Source: Phialophora verrucosa (Eukaryota > Ascomycota > Eurotiomycetes > Chaetothyriales > Herpotrichiellaceae). From it: a stretch of 64,000 bases of DNA. The stretch's first letter is position 1, and every line of letters starts with the position of its first letter. Under the pieces are notes generated by a model, which was not told the DNA's origin, did no database searches, and saw only the letters and a program-made list of their open reading frames with translations. The translations under genes were made by a program, and so were the position numbers. Of this stretch, positions 22,621 through 34,004 are shown one piece after another. Location: NCBI GenBank assembly GCA_002099365.1, contig MSED01000009.1:1116001-1180000 (forward strand). Direction: 5' to 3'.

Positions 22621-23281
22621 TTCGAATAGCCTACCTCACAAGTTGGAGCCAGTATGAAAGATTCAATGGGGAATCGGAATGTCAATATCGACTTAGACAT
22701 GCACGAGAATTGTGCATTCAGATCGCAGGCAACACGAAACAGACGAAGCTGAGAACGCCATTTAGGGTAGCCTGGACGGCGCTCAACCAACCCCACACCC
22801 AAAGCCTCACGTCGCCTCTTTGATTCAATCTCTGATCGATAGTTCTATGCTACGTCAAGCGCGTACGCAGAATCAATATTCATCATCTCTAGACACAATC
22901 TCCGCCAGACCATGAGATCTTGAGTCACTGTCCTGCTCTTAAGTCTGTAGTGAGATGATAACGCGGCATCCTTGGTCCAGATTGACTCACTCGATACCCC
23001 CACGATGGCTGACGGTGACTTCCAATTCGCTGGATCGCCGGACCATGACTCCAATTTCGCGACCTTCGCGGGAGTGCGGGCGGCGAGCCTCAACCACAGC
23101 CGTGACAGATAGCTCTCTATCTTCTCCCGTCCATCAGCTTCACCCAAGGCTACGTATAGTTTCCCCTGAGATCGGTCGAGTCGCGAGTTCGCATTGTTCT
23201 TCTGCTGAATCAGGATCTTCACTTGCCACTGCACGAATACTTGTACGCGATAAGGAGCCGTCGGACTCAATTACCAACATC
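22621..23281. promoter_or_regulatory. Divergent promoter region (aminopeptidase / R3H protein)
   Basis: This 661-nt gap lies between two divergent start codons. The frame of the R3H protein is open upstream to 22955, but the extra part lacks the expected conservation and is likely 5' leader. A minus-strand open frame at 23270-22845 shows nothing recognisable. Confidence 0.45.
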
Positions 23282-24389
23282 ATGGCCACTCGCATCGTCC
23301 CTATCATGTCTCCTCCTAAGGTTGCCGCGTCTTCAACCACTCATGGCACTGATCAAGTGACTGTCCAGGTGGGCAAAGTATCAATTGAGCAGGCTGCGGC
23401 GACGTCGACGACGGTGCAACGGACTCCTATCGCCAGCACGCCAGTGCGAATCACTGTCCCTCTTGACGCCACACCGACGACACTCTACTCCGATCGGAAG
23501 CTTCTGCGCCGTGACAGCCTTGAGCGCCGCGAGGCGTTGCTCAAGGGCAAGGAAGGCTCGCGGCAGCGCAGGCGATGGGAGAATGGTACTCGGCATATAC
23601 CCAGAGGTTAGACTTTATTTAGGCTAACGTAACTCGATGGCAGACCGTTTGATCTCGAACCCATGGGCCGTCCCTCCTTTACCTTCCGATTGGGAGATTC
23701 GTCCTACCTACCCACGCCGCAACGTCCCTTATTACCTCGCTCCTCTATGGGACGCCGCCGAATTCCAGCGCGCCGTGGAGTCAAAGCTCAAGGGCCGCAG
23801 GGGTAGCACGAGAAATCATGGGAAGCGCGTCCATAACACGGGCATGAGTCCAATGGAAGAAGTAGCTGCAAGCATTCCCAAAGAGGTGCGAGCCAGGTTG
23901 AAGCGAGCCAAAGCCACCAAAGGCCTACTTCAAGATCTGGAAGAGTCTGTGCGGACATTTGTGCGCCGGTGGAATGAGAGGGAAATTCGCCTAAGGAAAG
24001 ACGGTCTTCATGATGTGCCCTTGACGAGCGACAGTGAGGAGGACGAGGAGATAGTCTTCATCGGCAGGGGTGGCGCCATGCATGATGTCTCCGCAAGAAA
24101 GGAGAAAGACGCGCATGGCTGGGACGACGACGGGACAATCAGCAACGAGAAGATGGTCTTCGAGGGCCTGGACAATGACAAGGGGGCTGCTTTCGCTAGG
24201 TGGCTGGTCCATTGTGTGGGTAACTACTATGGACTGCGGACTTGGAGTGTCACCCATGCCGTAGAGGGTGAGGAGAAGAAACGGCAGGCGTTCGTGGGCG
24301 TGGACAGTCGTGCCAGAGGGTTTCTCGGACGAGGCGTCGAGGTTGGTCGCGAGATTGAATTACCTAGACCCTTGTGGGGTATGGTGTAA
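23282..24389 (+). CDS. R3H-associated domain protein with R3H-like C-terminus
   Basis: Two exons (23282-23585 and 23644-24389) join with a shared GAC codon to give 349 aa. The R3H-associated N-terminal region is clear: LLRRDSLERREALLKGKEGS, then RRRWENDRLISNPWAVPP and PSDWEIRPTYPRRNVPYYLAPLWD. An acidic stretch (SDSEEDEEIV) follows. The C-terminal segment 'AFARWLVHCVGNYYGLRTWS' is R3H-like, with the spaced R and H typical of single-stranded nucleic-acid binding. Family members are single-copy fungal proteins of about 300-350 aa, thought to bind nucleic acid, with no defined role. The start at 23282 is the last Met before the family block that leaves a plausible N-terminus; earlier ATGs are possible. 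Confidence 0.82.
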
Positions 24390-27118
24390 GGATTCGACGT
24401 CGACAACTGGAATGCAATGGGACGTTCTCGAGATAATGATCGGCTAGACGATCTTCTCTTCAGCTGTTGGTGACCGAGTTTGCCGATTGGAATGGGACTG
24501 TAGAACGTAAGACATTTAATTGCGAGAGAAATTCCGTGGTTGGCATGTCGGCATGTTTCTCAGATCTCCGCCACACAACTCTAACGAAGCACGAGTCGTA
24601 ACCTGATGCAATTCCTTAGCAACTCGATTCACGCCGATCCACGCAGATTTTGGGGTTTGACACGGGATATCGAGCACATTGCTGGAGAACTTGTGGAGTC
24701 GATGTGTATCCCCCGACCATAGACCGTTACGCAGCATATCGAACGAATAGAATGAGTTGTGGACAGTCATAGATAGAGTCGTCCTCTGCTCGCCAATAAA
24801 CAGTACTTCCAAATGCGAAAAAGTCTGTTTTGAAACAATTCGCACGCAAACCGCCGTCCCAAGAATCAAAGACTACCAGCTTACGGCGTACGATTAGTGG
24901 CATGGGCGTGGGCGTGGGCGTGGGCGTGGGCGTGTTCTTAGCAAAAGTCCAGCTGAGCAGTAAGCCGGTCGATCTGTGCGGTTCATGCCCTTATCGTAGA
25001 AGTGGGCTTCGTTGCAAATTGCACTCTGTAGGCATACCCAGTATTCTAATGCGTGTCTCTGGTCTTGCCGATAGCCGATGGCCTATTCCGGCTCTTGTGC
25101 TCGAGATGGACACATTGTTGTAGGGCTTCAGCAGCGGCCGTTAGACAGGGAAGTCCTTGGTACAATCACGACCGTGCAGAAGCGAGAGTGGGAGCTCCCG
25201 AAATTAGCTGGTCGAGGCCCGGCCCAGGGACTTCAAGTCCACGCGAGCATTGGAGTTCACCACTACTACACGCACCTGCATCGGAGTGCATATGGCACGA
25301 GGCCAAAATTAGGGCGATGCGGCATCTAGAGCTGATTTTCAAACAGCTCTTCAGTTACCCTGAAGGCTGATCATCGATACGAACACCCGGAAATCAGGTA
25401 CGGACGAATGCCACTGTCAATGTGCAGCTCGACAGTGAGCTGGCTGTGAATCGCCCTCACACCATTTGGCGGGTCGAGCCGTAGCTAGTGGTTGATGATC
25501 AAGACGAAGCGACCTCTTCTTGGGTGTCGGGAGCAGGCGAGAGGTTGCATGATTTTTCGCCGGATTGGTGCTAAAATGCCTCTCACCCGATGATTATGAT
25601 ACCGTCGCCTGACGCAGATTCCTAGACGAGCACACGTGCTCCAAATCGGCGACAGCAGTCGCGGTTGAGGCCGTCTACCTCCTTCGAGATATCAAATTGC
25701 GCATCCAATGTTTGAAAATGAAGCGAGACAGGGCTGCCCAAGGGTGGGATTGTTCCCGTGAGATATGTATGGACTTCTTCAGCCCCAGCAGCTCGACTGC
25801 AGGCTTCGCATCAGGAGGCTTGAGGTGATACGGAAGCGCAAGGTACAGCATCTAGTCGTGAACACATGTTCGCGTTCCTCTGAGTCAAAGCTCAAATGCA
25901 GACGCTCTCGGGAAACTCCACTGCGTGATGCCCAAGTTGAAGCAGCCTATGAAAGAGCAGTGACAGGTGACATGGAAACAGTCAGTACCAATAAGATGGT
26001 GCCACATACGACTCGGGTCAAACAGGGGAGGGAAGAAATGGGGGGTTCGCATAGGTTCAATTAAGGCACATTGCACTATTCTCTGTGCAGCTTAGCCACC
26101 GAATGCCGTCCCGCCAGACCCGAGTGTCAGAGTTTTCCTCCTGCTTCCAACTTTCTTCTAGTTGGACCCAGCACGCCACCTCGGCTCCATATCACAGATT
26201 GACACGGAGCAACGATCATGTCTGACGGACCTCCGCCGTCATTCTCGCAGCCGCAAGATCCCCATCCATTTGTTGCACATGGGTCTTCGAAGCCATGTCT
26301 GACCCAGGATACGTTGAACGTCTGGAGCCTACCAGTATTGCAGTCTCGCCATCCCACGGATTCACCCCGTGTGTCCGACCGTGATCCGAATGCCAACCTG
26401 TCTTCCACTGTCCGATGTGTGCTTAGTGTCGCAGTGAACCATTTCTTGCCACCATTGGCATTCGTTCGCATTCCGATGTTTGATCTGCCGTTTGCCTCCA
26501 CACCACGGAGAATAATGCTTGCTCACCTGCCACAGGCTCTTGTCCGATGGAACGGGCGACTGTGTCCCCCGGAAAGTGAAGCCTAGCAGTTGCAGCCTTT
26601 CGGCTATTGGAGAGTTGGTTGAGCAGGTCGCTAGGCAGGATCACTAAGACAGCTTAGGTCACCTCACATCGCCTACCAGAAGCAAACTGGCCCTCGCGGC
26701 TGGTCCCGGCCACCCGCTCTACCGGGCTGGCGTCCTCTTCGGGCTCACAAATCCTCGTTGATGAGTACGACTTCTGCTGCGCCATCATCGGCGCCTATCC
26801 CTCCTCGTGGAAATAGGCTAGGAGAGGTTCACATCCTTCTTCGCTAGTCGTGGAGTGATTTTGTTGCTTGATTCTGTTTGCTGCTAAACCTGGCACCCAT
26901 GGTCGCAATGGAGCTGCTTGTTTGTGATATGCCGTTGGTGTTGCTACCTCTGGCTTTGTTCACTGCCGCGGCTCTCACCAGCGCAACCACTTGAAATATC
27001 TCTTCCGTTTATCTAGATATCAAGCTCCATTCCAATCTCAAGGACCACCACACACCAAATTCAAAGTCCAATATCCCATCTCTCAAACTTATTGTCAGCC
27101 CCTCATCCCTTCGATACA
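24390..27118. other. Gene-poor 2.7-kb region
   Basis: Open frames here are all shorter than about 125 codons, overlap on both strands and have no recognisable domain. The region holds a hexamer repeat (24902-24936). The last 300 nt, with CCACC- and CT-rich stretches, are probably the promoter and leader of the following gene. Confidence 0.5.
24902..24936 (+). repeat. GGGCGT hexamer tandem repeat
   Basis: Five to six uninterrupted copies of GGGCGT follow one another. It is a simple minisatellite in non-coding DNA, and GC-rich on one strand. Confidence 0.85.
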
Positions 27119-28303
27119 ATGACACGGTACACCCTTACTCGGGCCTGGTCAAAGGGCTCTTCTACTTCAGCGAGCTCCACATCCGATCGGAGTAGTGCCA
27201 AATCCAGCCGGTCCATACAATCCAGCCATACCCAATATACAAACCTCACTTCATACAGCGACACCAAGGCCATTGTCAAGCATTGCGAGCGATACGAGGA
27301 ACGTGAGGTCCTCGACGACTCGGAAGACTCGAGCAGTGAACAAGAAGACCCTCGAGCATCGACCGCAACATACGCCTCCACAGTTGCTTCGGAACCCGAA
27401 TCTGACACCTCCAAAGCTCCCAGCCTGCGTCCGTTGATGAGACATGTTTGCTATGAGCCTGATGCTCTAGCTACCAGTCCGGCCGAATTCGGGGAGCTCT
27501 TCCCATCCACACGAAGGATTCTCATTCAACATGACGACACCACTCACGACGGAAACCTCAACCTTCGACTCGATACCGAATTGACGGTCTCCAGAGGTCA
27601 CAAAGTGAAGCTGACTCTTTTCCACCTGCGCATGTACGACCTCGCTGAACGCCAGTTCTCACTTCGTCGATATCAGCGGCAATCGGGTCGGGAAGTCTGC
27701 AACTCGAAGAGAAGATATCTGAAACCGGTTGCCCAGGCATCATCATCTCCATCAACACGACGCTCGTTGACTTCAACTCTGACGAAGATGAACCTCAAAA
27801 CACTGAAGAGCAAGCCTCGCCCGAAGACAGCTCAGGAGCTCGGGGAAGATGAAGAATCCGACGACGATTTGAATTTCCTTGCAACCCAAGCCGAGGTCAA
27901 GGCCACCATCCCCACCGATTCCGTCAAGATCGAATTCTCGAATTATGCTCAAGTCCAGTTAGACCGTGCCAAGAGGGGAGAGAACAAGTATGACTTTGAG
28001 TATTGGGGTGAGAGATATAGCTGGAGGCGCAATGTCTATCGCGACGAGTCGGAGCTGGTCTTCTCTTTCGAGCTGGTCAAGTTGTCTTCCGGGGCTTGCA
28101 TCGCTCATATCACTCCGGACAAGTTATCTCTGAGACAAGCCCGGCAAGAAGCTACGCAGGGGAGCTGGGTGCCACCGTGCAGCATGCGGCTCACGGAGAA
28201 GGATATCTCAAATGATCTCGGAGATGTAATCGTGGCGACGGGAGTCATGGCACTGGTGGATGATTGCATAAAAAGACACTGGCATGAGCCTCACCGCTCT
28301 TGA
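27119..28303 (+). CDS. Conserved ascomycete protein of unknown function
   Basis: This is a 394-aa single-exon gene; the ATG at 27119 is preferred because the frame upstream has only non-ATG starts. The first 90 residues are Ser/Thr-rich and disordered, with an acidic patch (DDSEDSSSEQEDP). The folded core begins at 'ELFPSTRRILIQHDD' and 'GNLNLRLDTELTV', and continues with 'LFHLRMYDLAERQFSLRRY' and 'SGREVCNSKRRY'. I recognise this block from uncharacterised proteins shared by many filamentous ascomycetes. A Lys/Ser-rich linker follows, then 'VKIEFSNYAQVQLDR' and 'DESELVFSFELVKL'. There is no signal peptide or membrane helix. The protein is likely nuclear or cytosolic; function unknown. Confidence 0.75.
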   Translation: MTRYTLTRAWSKGSSTSASSTSDRSSAKSSRSIQSSHTQYTNLTSYSDTKAIVKHCERYEEREVLDDSEDSSSEQEDPRASTATYASTVASEPESDTSKAPSLRPLMRHVCYEPDALATSPAEFGELFPSTRRILIQHDDTTHDGNLNLRLDTELTVSRGHKVKLTLFHLRMYDLAERQFSLRRYQRQSGREVCNSKRRYLKPVAQASSSPSTRRSLTSTLTKMNLKTLKSKPRPKTAQELGEDEESDDDLNFLATQAEVKATIPTDSVKIEFSNYAQVQLDRAKRGENKYDFEYWGERYSWRRNVYRDESELVFSFELVKLSSGACIAHITPDKLSLRQARQEATQGSWVPPCSMRLTEKDISNDLGDVIVATGVMALVDDCIKRHWHEPHRS

Positions 28304-30300
28304 CTAAAGAATGAAAGGATAATGTGAGATCATATTTGTTGGCGTTTCTCAATTCCGAAAGGCCATCAGGAAGACATTTCCCTTTGCAGTGGCGTTACAC
28401 AGGTTCACAGCGGTGTGAGATGCATCGCGAAGACGAGATGCAAACGTCTCGACCCTCGAGTGCTCGTTCGTAGTGACTGACGGGCATCGAGGCACATGAT
28501 TGTACAGTAATACGTTGGCGGGATGCCATGACGGTGCATGCCCTATCTGGACACTAGCGAGGTCCGCAGAAACTCTCCTGGTCAGCTTGGGGATAAGTCT
28601 CAAACTGATGGATCAGACCGTACAAAGCACAGCAGGACCAGACACGCAGTCAGATCGCCCAGGTCCCGGCCTTTTAATTGAAGCCAGCGGTGTGTTATCC
28701 GTCGTGAGAATTGCATCGACTCGATCTGCTGGCCCGTTCCGAAGCAAATTGCATCTTCGAGATCTTGCGTTGGGGATCTAAGCCAAACTGGGCATTAGTG
28801 GCTTGGCTGTTCCTCCGCCTTCGTGATTGGCTGGTGCCGCGGTTAACATCTCGCTCCCTGTCTTTCCAATTTGTAAACTCGCATCCACTTGCTTCTGCAA
28901 CTCTCCTCCAACCATTACCGTCCATCTCTGCCAACGAAGATACTAGGTAGGAGTACTGCTGTACAGTGCCACATCTCTCCAAACCCTCGCCACGCTTAAC
29001 GGCCCAACGCCGCATTTGCTTGCTCACTCGCACTGAGGGTGCCTCCTGGGTGTGCCCAGATTGACTGGACGCCTTCTGCACTCCGGGGTTGTTGGCAGTT
29101 GCTGTGCTACCATCCACTCCCCCATTCGTTCTCCTTACCAACTCTGCCCGTTTACTTAGCCTCTGTCGGCTGTCCAACTTCCCGCTGGAAAGGATATGTT
29201 CACTCTCATCTGACGCCACTTATATCCAATCTCACACTCTGTCCGCTTTGTATCTTGGAGCGATCGGGCCGAGCCCGAGACGTGGATCAAGTTCATGCGT
29301 GTTCCTGCCCCCGAAATTTTTTGCTGCCCAAAGCCAGATTATTCCCGAAAGGCAACGAGGGCGACCAATGAGGCAGACAGCCCTGGATTTGGCGTACTCT
29401 GACTGCAGCAAAAGAGCAAGAAACCTTCAATCCTTGTTCGGAAGCTCACTGCTCCCATATCTTCACGACTAGCCACGAACATCGACCATCGACTGCAATG
29501 TTTGTGGATATATCATAACCAAACATTTGCGCCTTGCCGCTATCTTGCATTGGCCCGTCGGCATCAGTACGACAGCCCCCACTTGGATATCCGTCCGACG
29601 TTCAAGGTTGGTCGTCTAGCCTTCTCTCGGACTTTTCTCCATTCCTTTGATGGTCACATAGTTTTCCTTTCTACGCCATCGTGCATATCATAGCTTTTGC
29701 TTGGACCCGGAGCTCCCATCCCTCTGCTGTAAGCTGCCGGATACCTTGATGCGCTGGCATTCTCTGGTGAGGCATGGTGGCTCTACCTACGCTTTGCGTT
29801 CTACGCCGTTCCATCCTCTACCCACGTTCGATATCTCGCGTCTCTGCGCAGGCTTACACTTGTGCCACTTGCAATTCTTCCTAGATGATGCCAGGCCATC
29901 TATGAATCGGTACAGAGTGTCACGAGATCTAGATCATGTTGCACAGAACCCAATCTCCCTCCACAATGCTCGAATCTGCCCTCTGCTGCCCATGAAATGA
30001 AGCGGTGCTAGGACACAAGGCGCCTGTAGTGGGAACGGGTACTGGAGGCATCTGCAGCTTCCCTTCTAATACGGACACCCACTCTGACAGCTCTTTGAGT
30101 CAGTAGCTGGGTACTGACCTGTGTGCCTTGAATCTATTGAGTATAAAGTCTGCGGTCGTCTGTTGTCACGCCGGGTGGTTCTGTCTTCACCTCTTCTCAT
30201 CCCTCAACTCCACGCATCGGAAGTTCTCAAACGTCAAGACACAGAACAGGCGAACCAAGTACAGTCAGGCCTATTACTCAACCGGTTTCTTATCACCGAT
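28304..30300. other. Gene-poor 2-kb region, pyrimidine-rich in its right half
   Basis: No gene is supportable here. From about 29,050 the plus strand is rich in CT stretches and carries many short upstream open frames. This suits a long promoter or 5' leader for the small dsRBD-like gene at 30301, but it could equally be spacer. Confidence 0.45.
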
Positions 30301-30738
30301 ATGGCAACAAAAACCCATAAGACGTGGCAGGAGGAGCTTGCTGGTAAGCCCGAGGTCATGCCAAAACAGTGTTTCCGCTCATGCTAAATCGTGGACAGCT
30401 GAATGCCGCAAACAGCGGTTGCCCACTCCTCAGTTCAACATTGTTTCTGATCGTCGAGGTAAGTCCAGCATCTACAACGCATCCGTTGTCATCCACGTGA
30501 ACCGGGGACTAACCCAAAGTCCGCACTGCTAGGTGGACGCACGGCGTGGTCTGCTACAGTCACCATTCGAGGAGAGAACCTTGCAGCCAGGTACTGGTAC
30601 GACGGTCAATACCTCAACAACGCGAAAGAAGATGCTGCCGAGGTGGCTTGCACCAAACTACGCAATCCCTCCATTACCGCCGGCCAGTCAACAGTTTACC
30701 GGGCTCAGTCTAGCTACGGTGGCCCCTGGGCGCGCTAA
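30301..30738 (+). CDS. Small double-stranded-RNA-binding-motif-like protein
   Basis: Three short exons (30301-30343, 30399-30458, 30533-30738) give 102 aa; each intron has GTAAG-type donors and both junctions keep the frame. The protein begins MATKTHKTWQEELAAECRKQ. The order of a helix, then 'PTPQFNIVSDRRGGRTAWSA' with the strand 'TVTIRGENLAARYW', a 'YDGQYLNNAKEDAAEVA' turn-helix and 'ACTKL', fits a dsRBM fold: a strand-rich middle with the N-A-K-E-D-A-A-E start of the last helix. The canonical KKxAK lysines are replaced by NAKED, so RNA binding is likely reduced or altered. A short tail ends in SSYGGPWAR. Similar small dsRBM-like proteins occur in ascomycetes, without known function. No other gene lies within 1 kb. 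Confidence 0.78.
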
Positions 30739-31774
30739 TCACCAAATGCAACGGATGTTGGATGGCAGTACAGTGCTTTCAGCTTGGTACTAAAGTGTGG
30801 GCAAGTTCTGGGGTCCAAGTTCCGAAAGAAGGATTAATTGTCTGATACCTGCTGTACTCATCAGGGCCAAAACACGGGGTTCATATGGGCATAGCGATGG
30901 CGTTACGGCGACAAGTGGACACGGAACAGCTGAATGCGGGTTTTCTTTGGGATTGGACTTCTTTTCCTTTGTTTCATGCTCACCACTTGATTCTCCCTCG
31001 GCACCCAAGATTCGACAAGAGATCAGAACCAGTCTGATCACTTGTCCGAGCTTCGAGCTGTACACCTGTCAGCGAAGGAGAGGTCTCAGTCCTCAGTCAA
31101 ATCTTTGACCGCTTTTCACAGATAGAAGGAATTGCAGGATCTACAGCCATGACATTCCAGGGTTCTGTTCTGATCTCGCCCGTGAATCATCCCGGCAGAT
31201 TGCCGACAATTGCGTGCCTGTGCATATCGGTCCACCTCATCAGCACATGTGCATGATGTGGAGTTTTGAGCTTTAACCTCGCATTCACTTACGAGGGGGC
31301 AGAACGCTTGTGCACCATGACCTGTCGTGTCACAGATGAGCCCTAGGAATAGTATGGACGCTCATGACCCGGCGCTATGGGCCTCGGATCATGGGTGGTG
31401 CTCGAAGGCGATGCCCCGGAATGGGGGAATGGCACGACGCGGTGCGCATAGGAAAAGTTCCGAACCAGACAGCAAAACATCTGAACTCCAACTCATCTTT
31501 TACCACATCTTTCACCACGTCTTCACCACTCAACCATTTCGCTTTCCCGCTTTTCTTGTCCTACACTTTCTCCGCCACATGTCAAGTACCCGTAGACCGA
31601 AATTGACGTGTTAGATACATCCCCGTGCGACTTGGCACAGCGGACGGGTGCATTTCCATCGTCAGATTTCATATGCACCGGGCATGTCAGGTAACCAGCT
31701 CACGACTTGACATCTTCACCGCCGCAAACAGGGCAATTGCTGCCATTTCCTATGCATTTGGACCAGTCGCGAAC
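30739..31774. other. Intergenic region, no gene seen
   Basis: These 1,036 nt between two plus-strand genes contain only short overlapping frames. The region should hold the promoter of the tRNA-ribosyltransferase gene. Confidence 0.55.
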
Positions 31775-33475
31775 ATGTCGACCGCGACGAAATCCTCAGC
31801 GTTGACCTTCGATCTCAAAGCCCGATGTTCGGTACGCTGACACTGGTCAATCCATCCCCAGCTGCAAAAGCACCGCCGAAATTGACAAATTCGTCCGCGG
31901 ACCTCATAGACATCCAAGGCTCGCGCCTCGACCCTCCATTTGCCCCATGGCGCAGTCGAGCTTCCCATCTTCATGCCGGTCGCGACACAGGCATCTCTCA
32001 AGGGACTGACGCCGGAACAGTTGGAGGAGACGGGTTGCAGGCTGTGTCTGAATAATACATACCACCTGGGATTGAAGCCTGGCCAAGCGGTGCTGGACGC
32101 CCTCGGCGGAGCCCACAAATTACAAGGATGGAATTACAATATCCTGACTGATAGCGGCGGGTTGGTTGGTGCACAGCACACTCCCTCAGCTTTCCCGCGT
32201 CTACGGAACCAGTGACTGATATGCAATGGTGAAGTTTTCAAATGGTTTCGTTGCTGAAGTTGGCAAAGATCACGGAAGAAGGCGTGCGGTTCCTTAGCCC
32301 TCACGACGGGAGTCCTATGTAAGTCCAATCCGCTCAACCTCCAGACGTGGCTCGAACAAGTAATCTCATGTCGTGCTCAGGCTACTCACACCCGAGCACT
32401 CTATGTCTTTGCAGAACTCCATTGGCTCAGATATTATGATGCAGCTTGACGATGTCATTCAGACCACGTCGCCTGACCACGCCCGTATGAAAGAGGCGAT
32501 GGAACGGTCCATCCGGTGGCTTGATAGATGTATCGTGGCGCACAAGAATCCCGCAACCCAGAACCTCTTCTGCATCATTCAGGGTGGCCTCGACCTGGAG
32601 ATGAGGAGACAATGCTGTGTGGAGATGGTGAAGAGGGACACACCTGGCATTGCAATTGGTGGTCTTTCTGGGGGAGAGGCGAAGACTGATTTCTGTAAAG
32701 TGTATGCTTGCAATGCCGCCCAGCCACTCCTTACTTTGGATTTTGGAGTACCTTCAGGCTTACATTACTCGCTAGGGTTGATACGTGTACCAGCTTGCTC
32801 CCAGAGAAAAAGCCAAGATATGTCATGGGTATTGTACGGGAAACCTCTTCGGGTTTACACGTGGGGGAAACTGCTGATTCTGTCAGGGCTATCCAGAGGA
32901 TATCATCGTTGCAGTGGCTCTCGGTGCGGACATGTTCGACTGTGTATGGCCGACAAGAACAGCTGTGAGTGGACAACTACTTCCCATCTCGGCACCACTG
33001 ACAGATCACTTCTTTCTAGCGTTTCGGCAATGCCATCACCTCGGGTGGCGTCTTGAATCTCAAACACGCTCGATACGCGGAGGACTTCGGTCCCGTTGAG
33101 GAAGGCTGCACTTGCACATGCTGTCGAGCGAAAGAAGACGGTGGCCTGGCCATCTCGAGAGCGTACATCTATCACCTTGCTGCAAAAGAAACGGTCGGGG
33201 CTCATCTGTAAGTTGCCTACGCTTCCCGTGCACTTATTACAGTACTGCTCTTGCACATTCATTTTTGGCTAATCGACCGACCTTTTTCCTCTCATGCCAG
33301 ACTGACCATGCATAATGTCCACCACTTGCTCTCGCTCATGGGGCGGATAAGGACCGCCATCCTCGAGGACCGATATCCCGCATTCTGCAAGGACTTCTTC
33401 GCGAAGTACTTTGGAGGTCAGCCTCCGCCGGAGTGGGCTGTCGATGCACTCCAGGGGGTCGGGGTCAACATATGA
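31775..33475 (+). CDS. Queuine tRNA-ribosyltransferase catalytic subunit
   Basis: Eight exons (31775-31831, 31910-32160, 32235-32318, 32381-32701, 32776-32833, 32887-32964, 33020-33207, 33301-33475) give 403 aa. Spliced motifs are those of eukaryotic TGT/QTRT1: LPIFMPVATQASLKGL, LTDSGGFQMVSLLKL with the catalytic Asp near residue 100, FLSPHDGSPMLLTPEHS, FCIIQGGLDLEMR, GLSGGE, PRYVMGIGYPED, VALGADMFDCVWPTRTAR and FGNAIT. The zinc site CTCTCC with His in LTMHN is intact. The enzyme swaps guanine at the wobble position of GUN-anticodon tRNAs for queuine, acting as a heterodimer with a QTRT2-type partner. Queuine must come from outside the cell. Budding yeast lacks this gene, but many filamentous fungi have it. 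Every junction restores the family sequence. Confidence 0.95.
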
Positions 33476-34004
33476 TAGAACCGATCGCGCCTCCTTCCAG
33501 CTAGGCTCCGAGGGAAGAGCACCGGTTGAGTCCGGCCATTGCTGCTGAGGAGCCCATCCTCTGAACCCGCGGTGTGAAAACGGAACAAGGGACACGTTGA
33601 ACCTGGCCTCAAGAAGCCGACGCGGGAGCTGGGTGTATACGGAGCGTAGGAGGGAGTGAGAACGAGAGTACCCACACGTGTCGTTTTGAGTAAAAGGGCA
33701 AGATTTTCTCTCTAGGCTTGTCTGTCAGTAATCTAACAGTTCGATACCGACTGGACTTCTAATCCGTGGCCAGAATACAGTCTTGGAGCTCCGAAGGCTT
33801 GTCTGGTTCGCACCGTGTTGGGGATTCTATGGCCTTCTTGTCCATGACACAGAAGGCCTTTCCTGCTGGTCTTCGGAGACTCTGCCGGGACGTCTAGTCT
33901 AATACTCTATCCACTCTGTCGTCAGGGTTTGCAATCAACAATCCATCAGAGAGAGTCTCGCGTTCCAGAGCTCATGGCATAATCTATCGAGCAGAATTTC
34001 AACA
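33476..34004. other. Convergent intergenic region
   Basis: These 529 nt lie between the stop of the ribosyltransferase gene and the stop of the reductase gene, so they should hold two 3' UTRs. No gene is seen. Confidence 0.55.

Noticed and set aside
22845..23270. 141-codon minus-strand frame upstream of the R3H gene
   Set aside because: No similarity to a known family and it overlaps the likely leader of the plus-strand gene.
26127..26586. Overlapping open frames of about 120 codons on both strands
   Set aside because: They mirror each other and contain no motif. Typical chance frames in GC-rich DNA.
33720..33810. tRNA-like stretch with an arginine-like anticodon region (ACTTCTAATCCG) and a later GGTTCGCACC
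   Set aside because: The acceptor and D arms cannot be paired, and the T-arm does not close. Probably chance.
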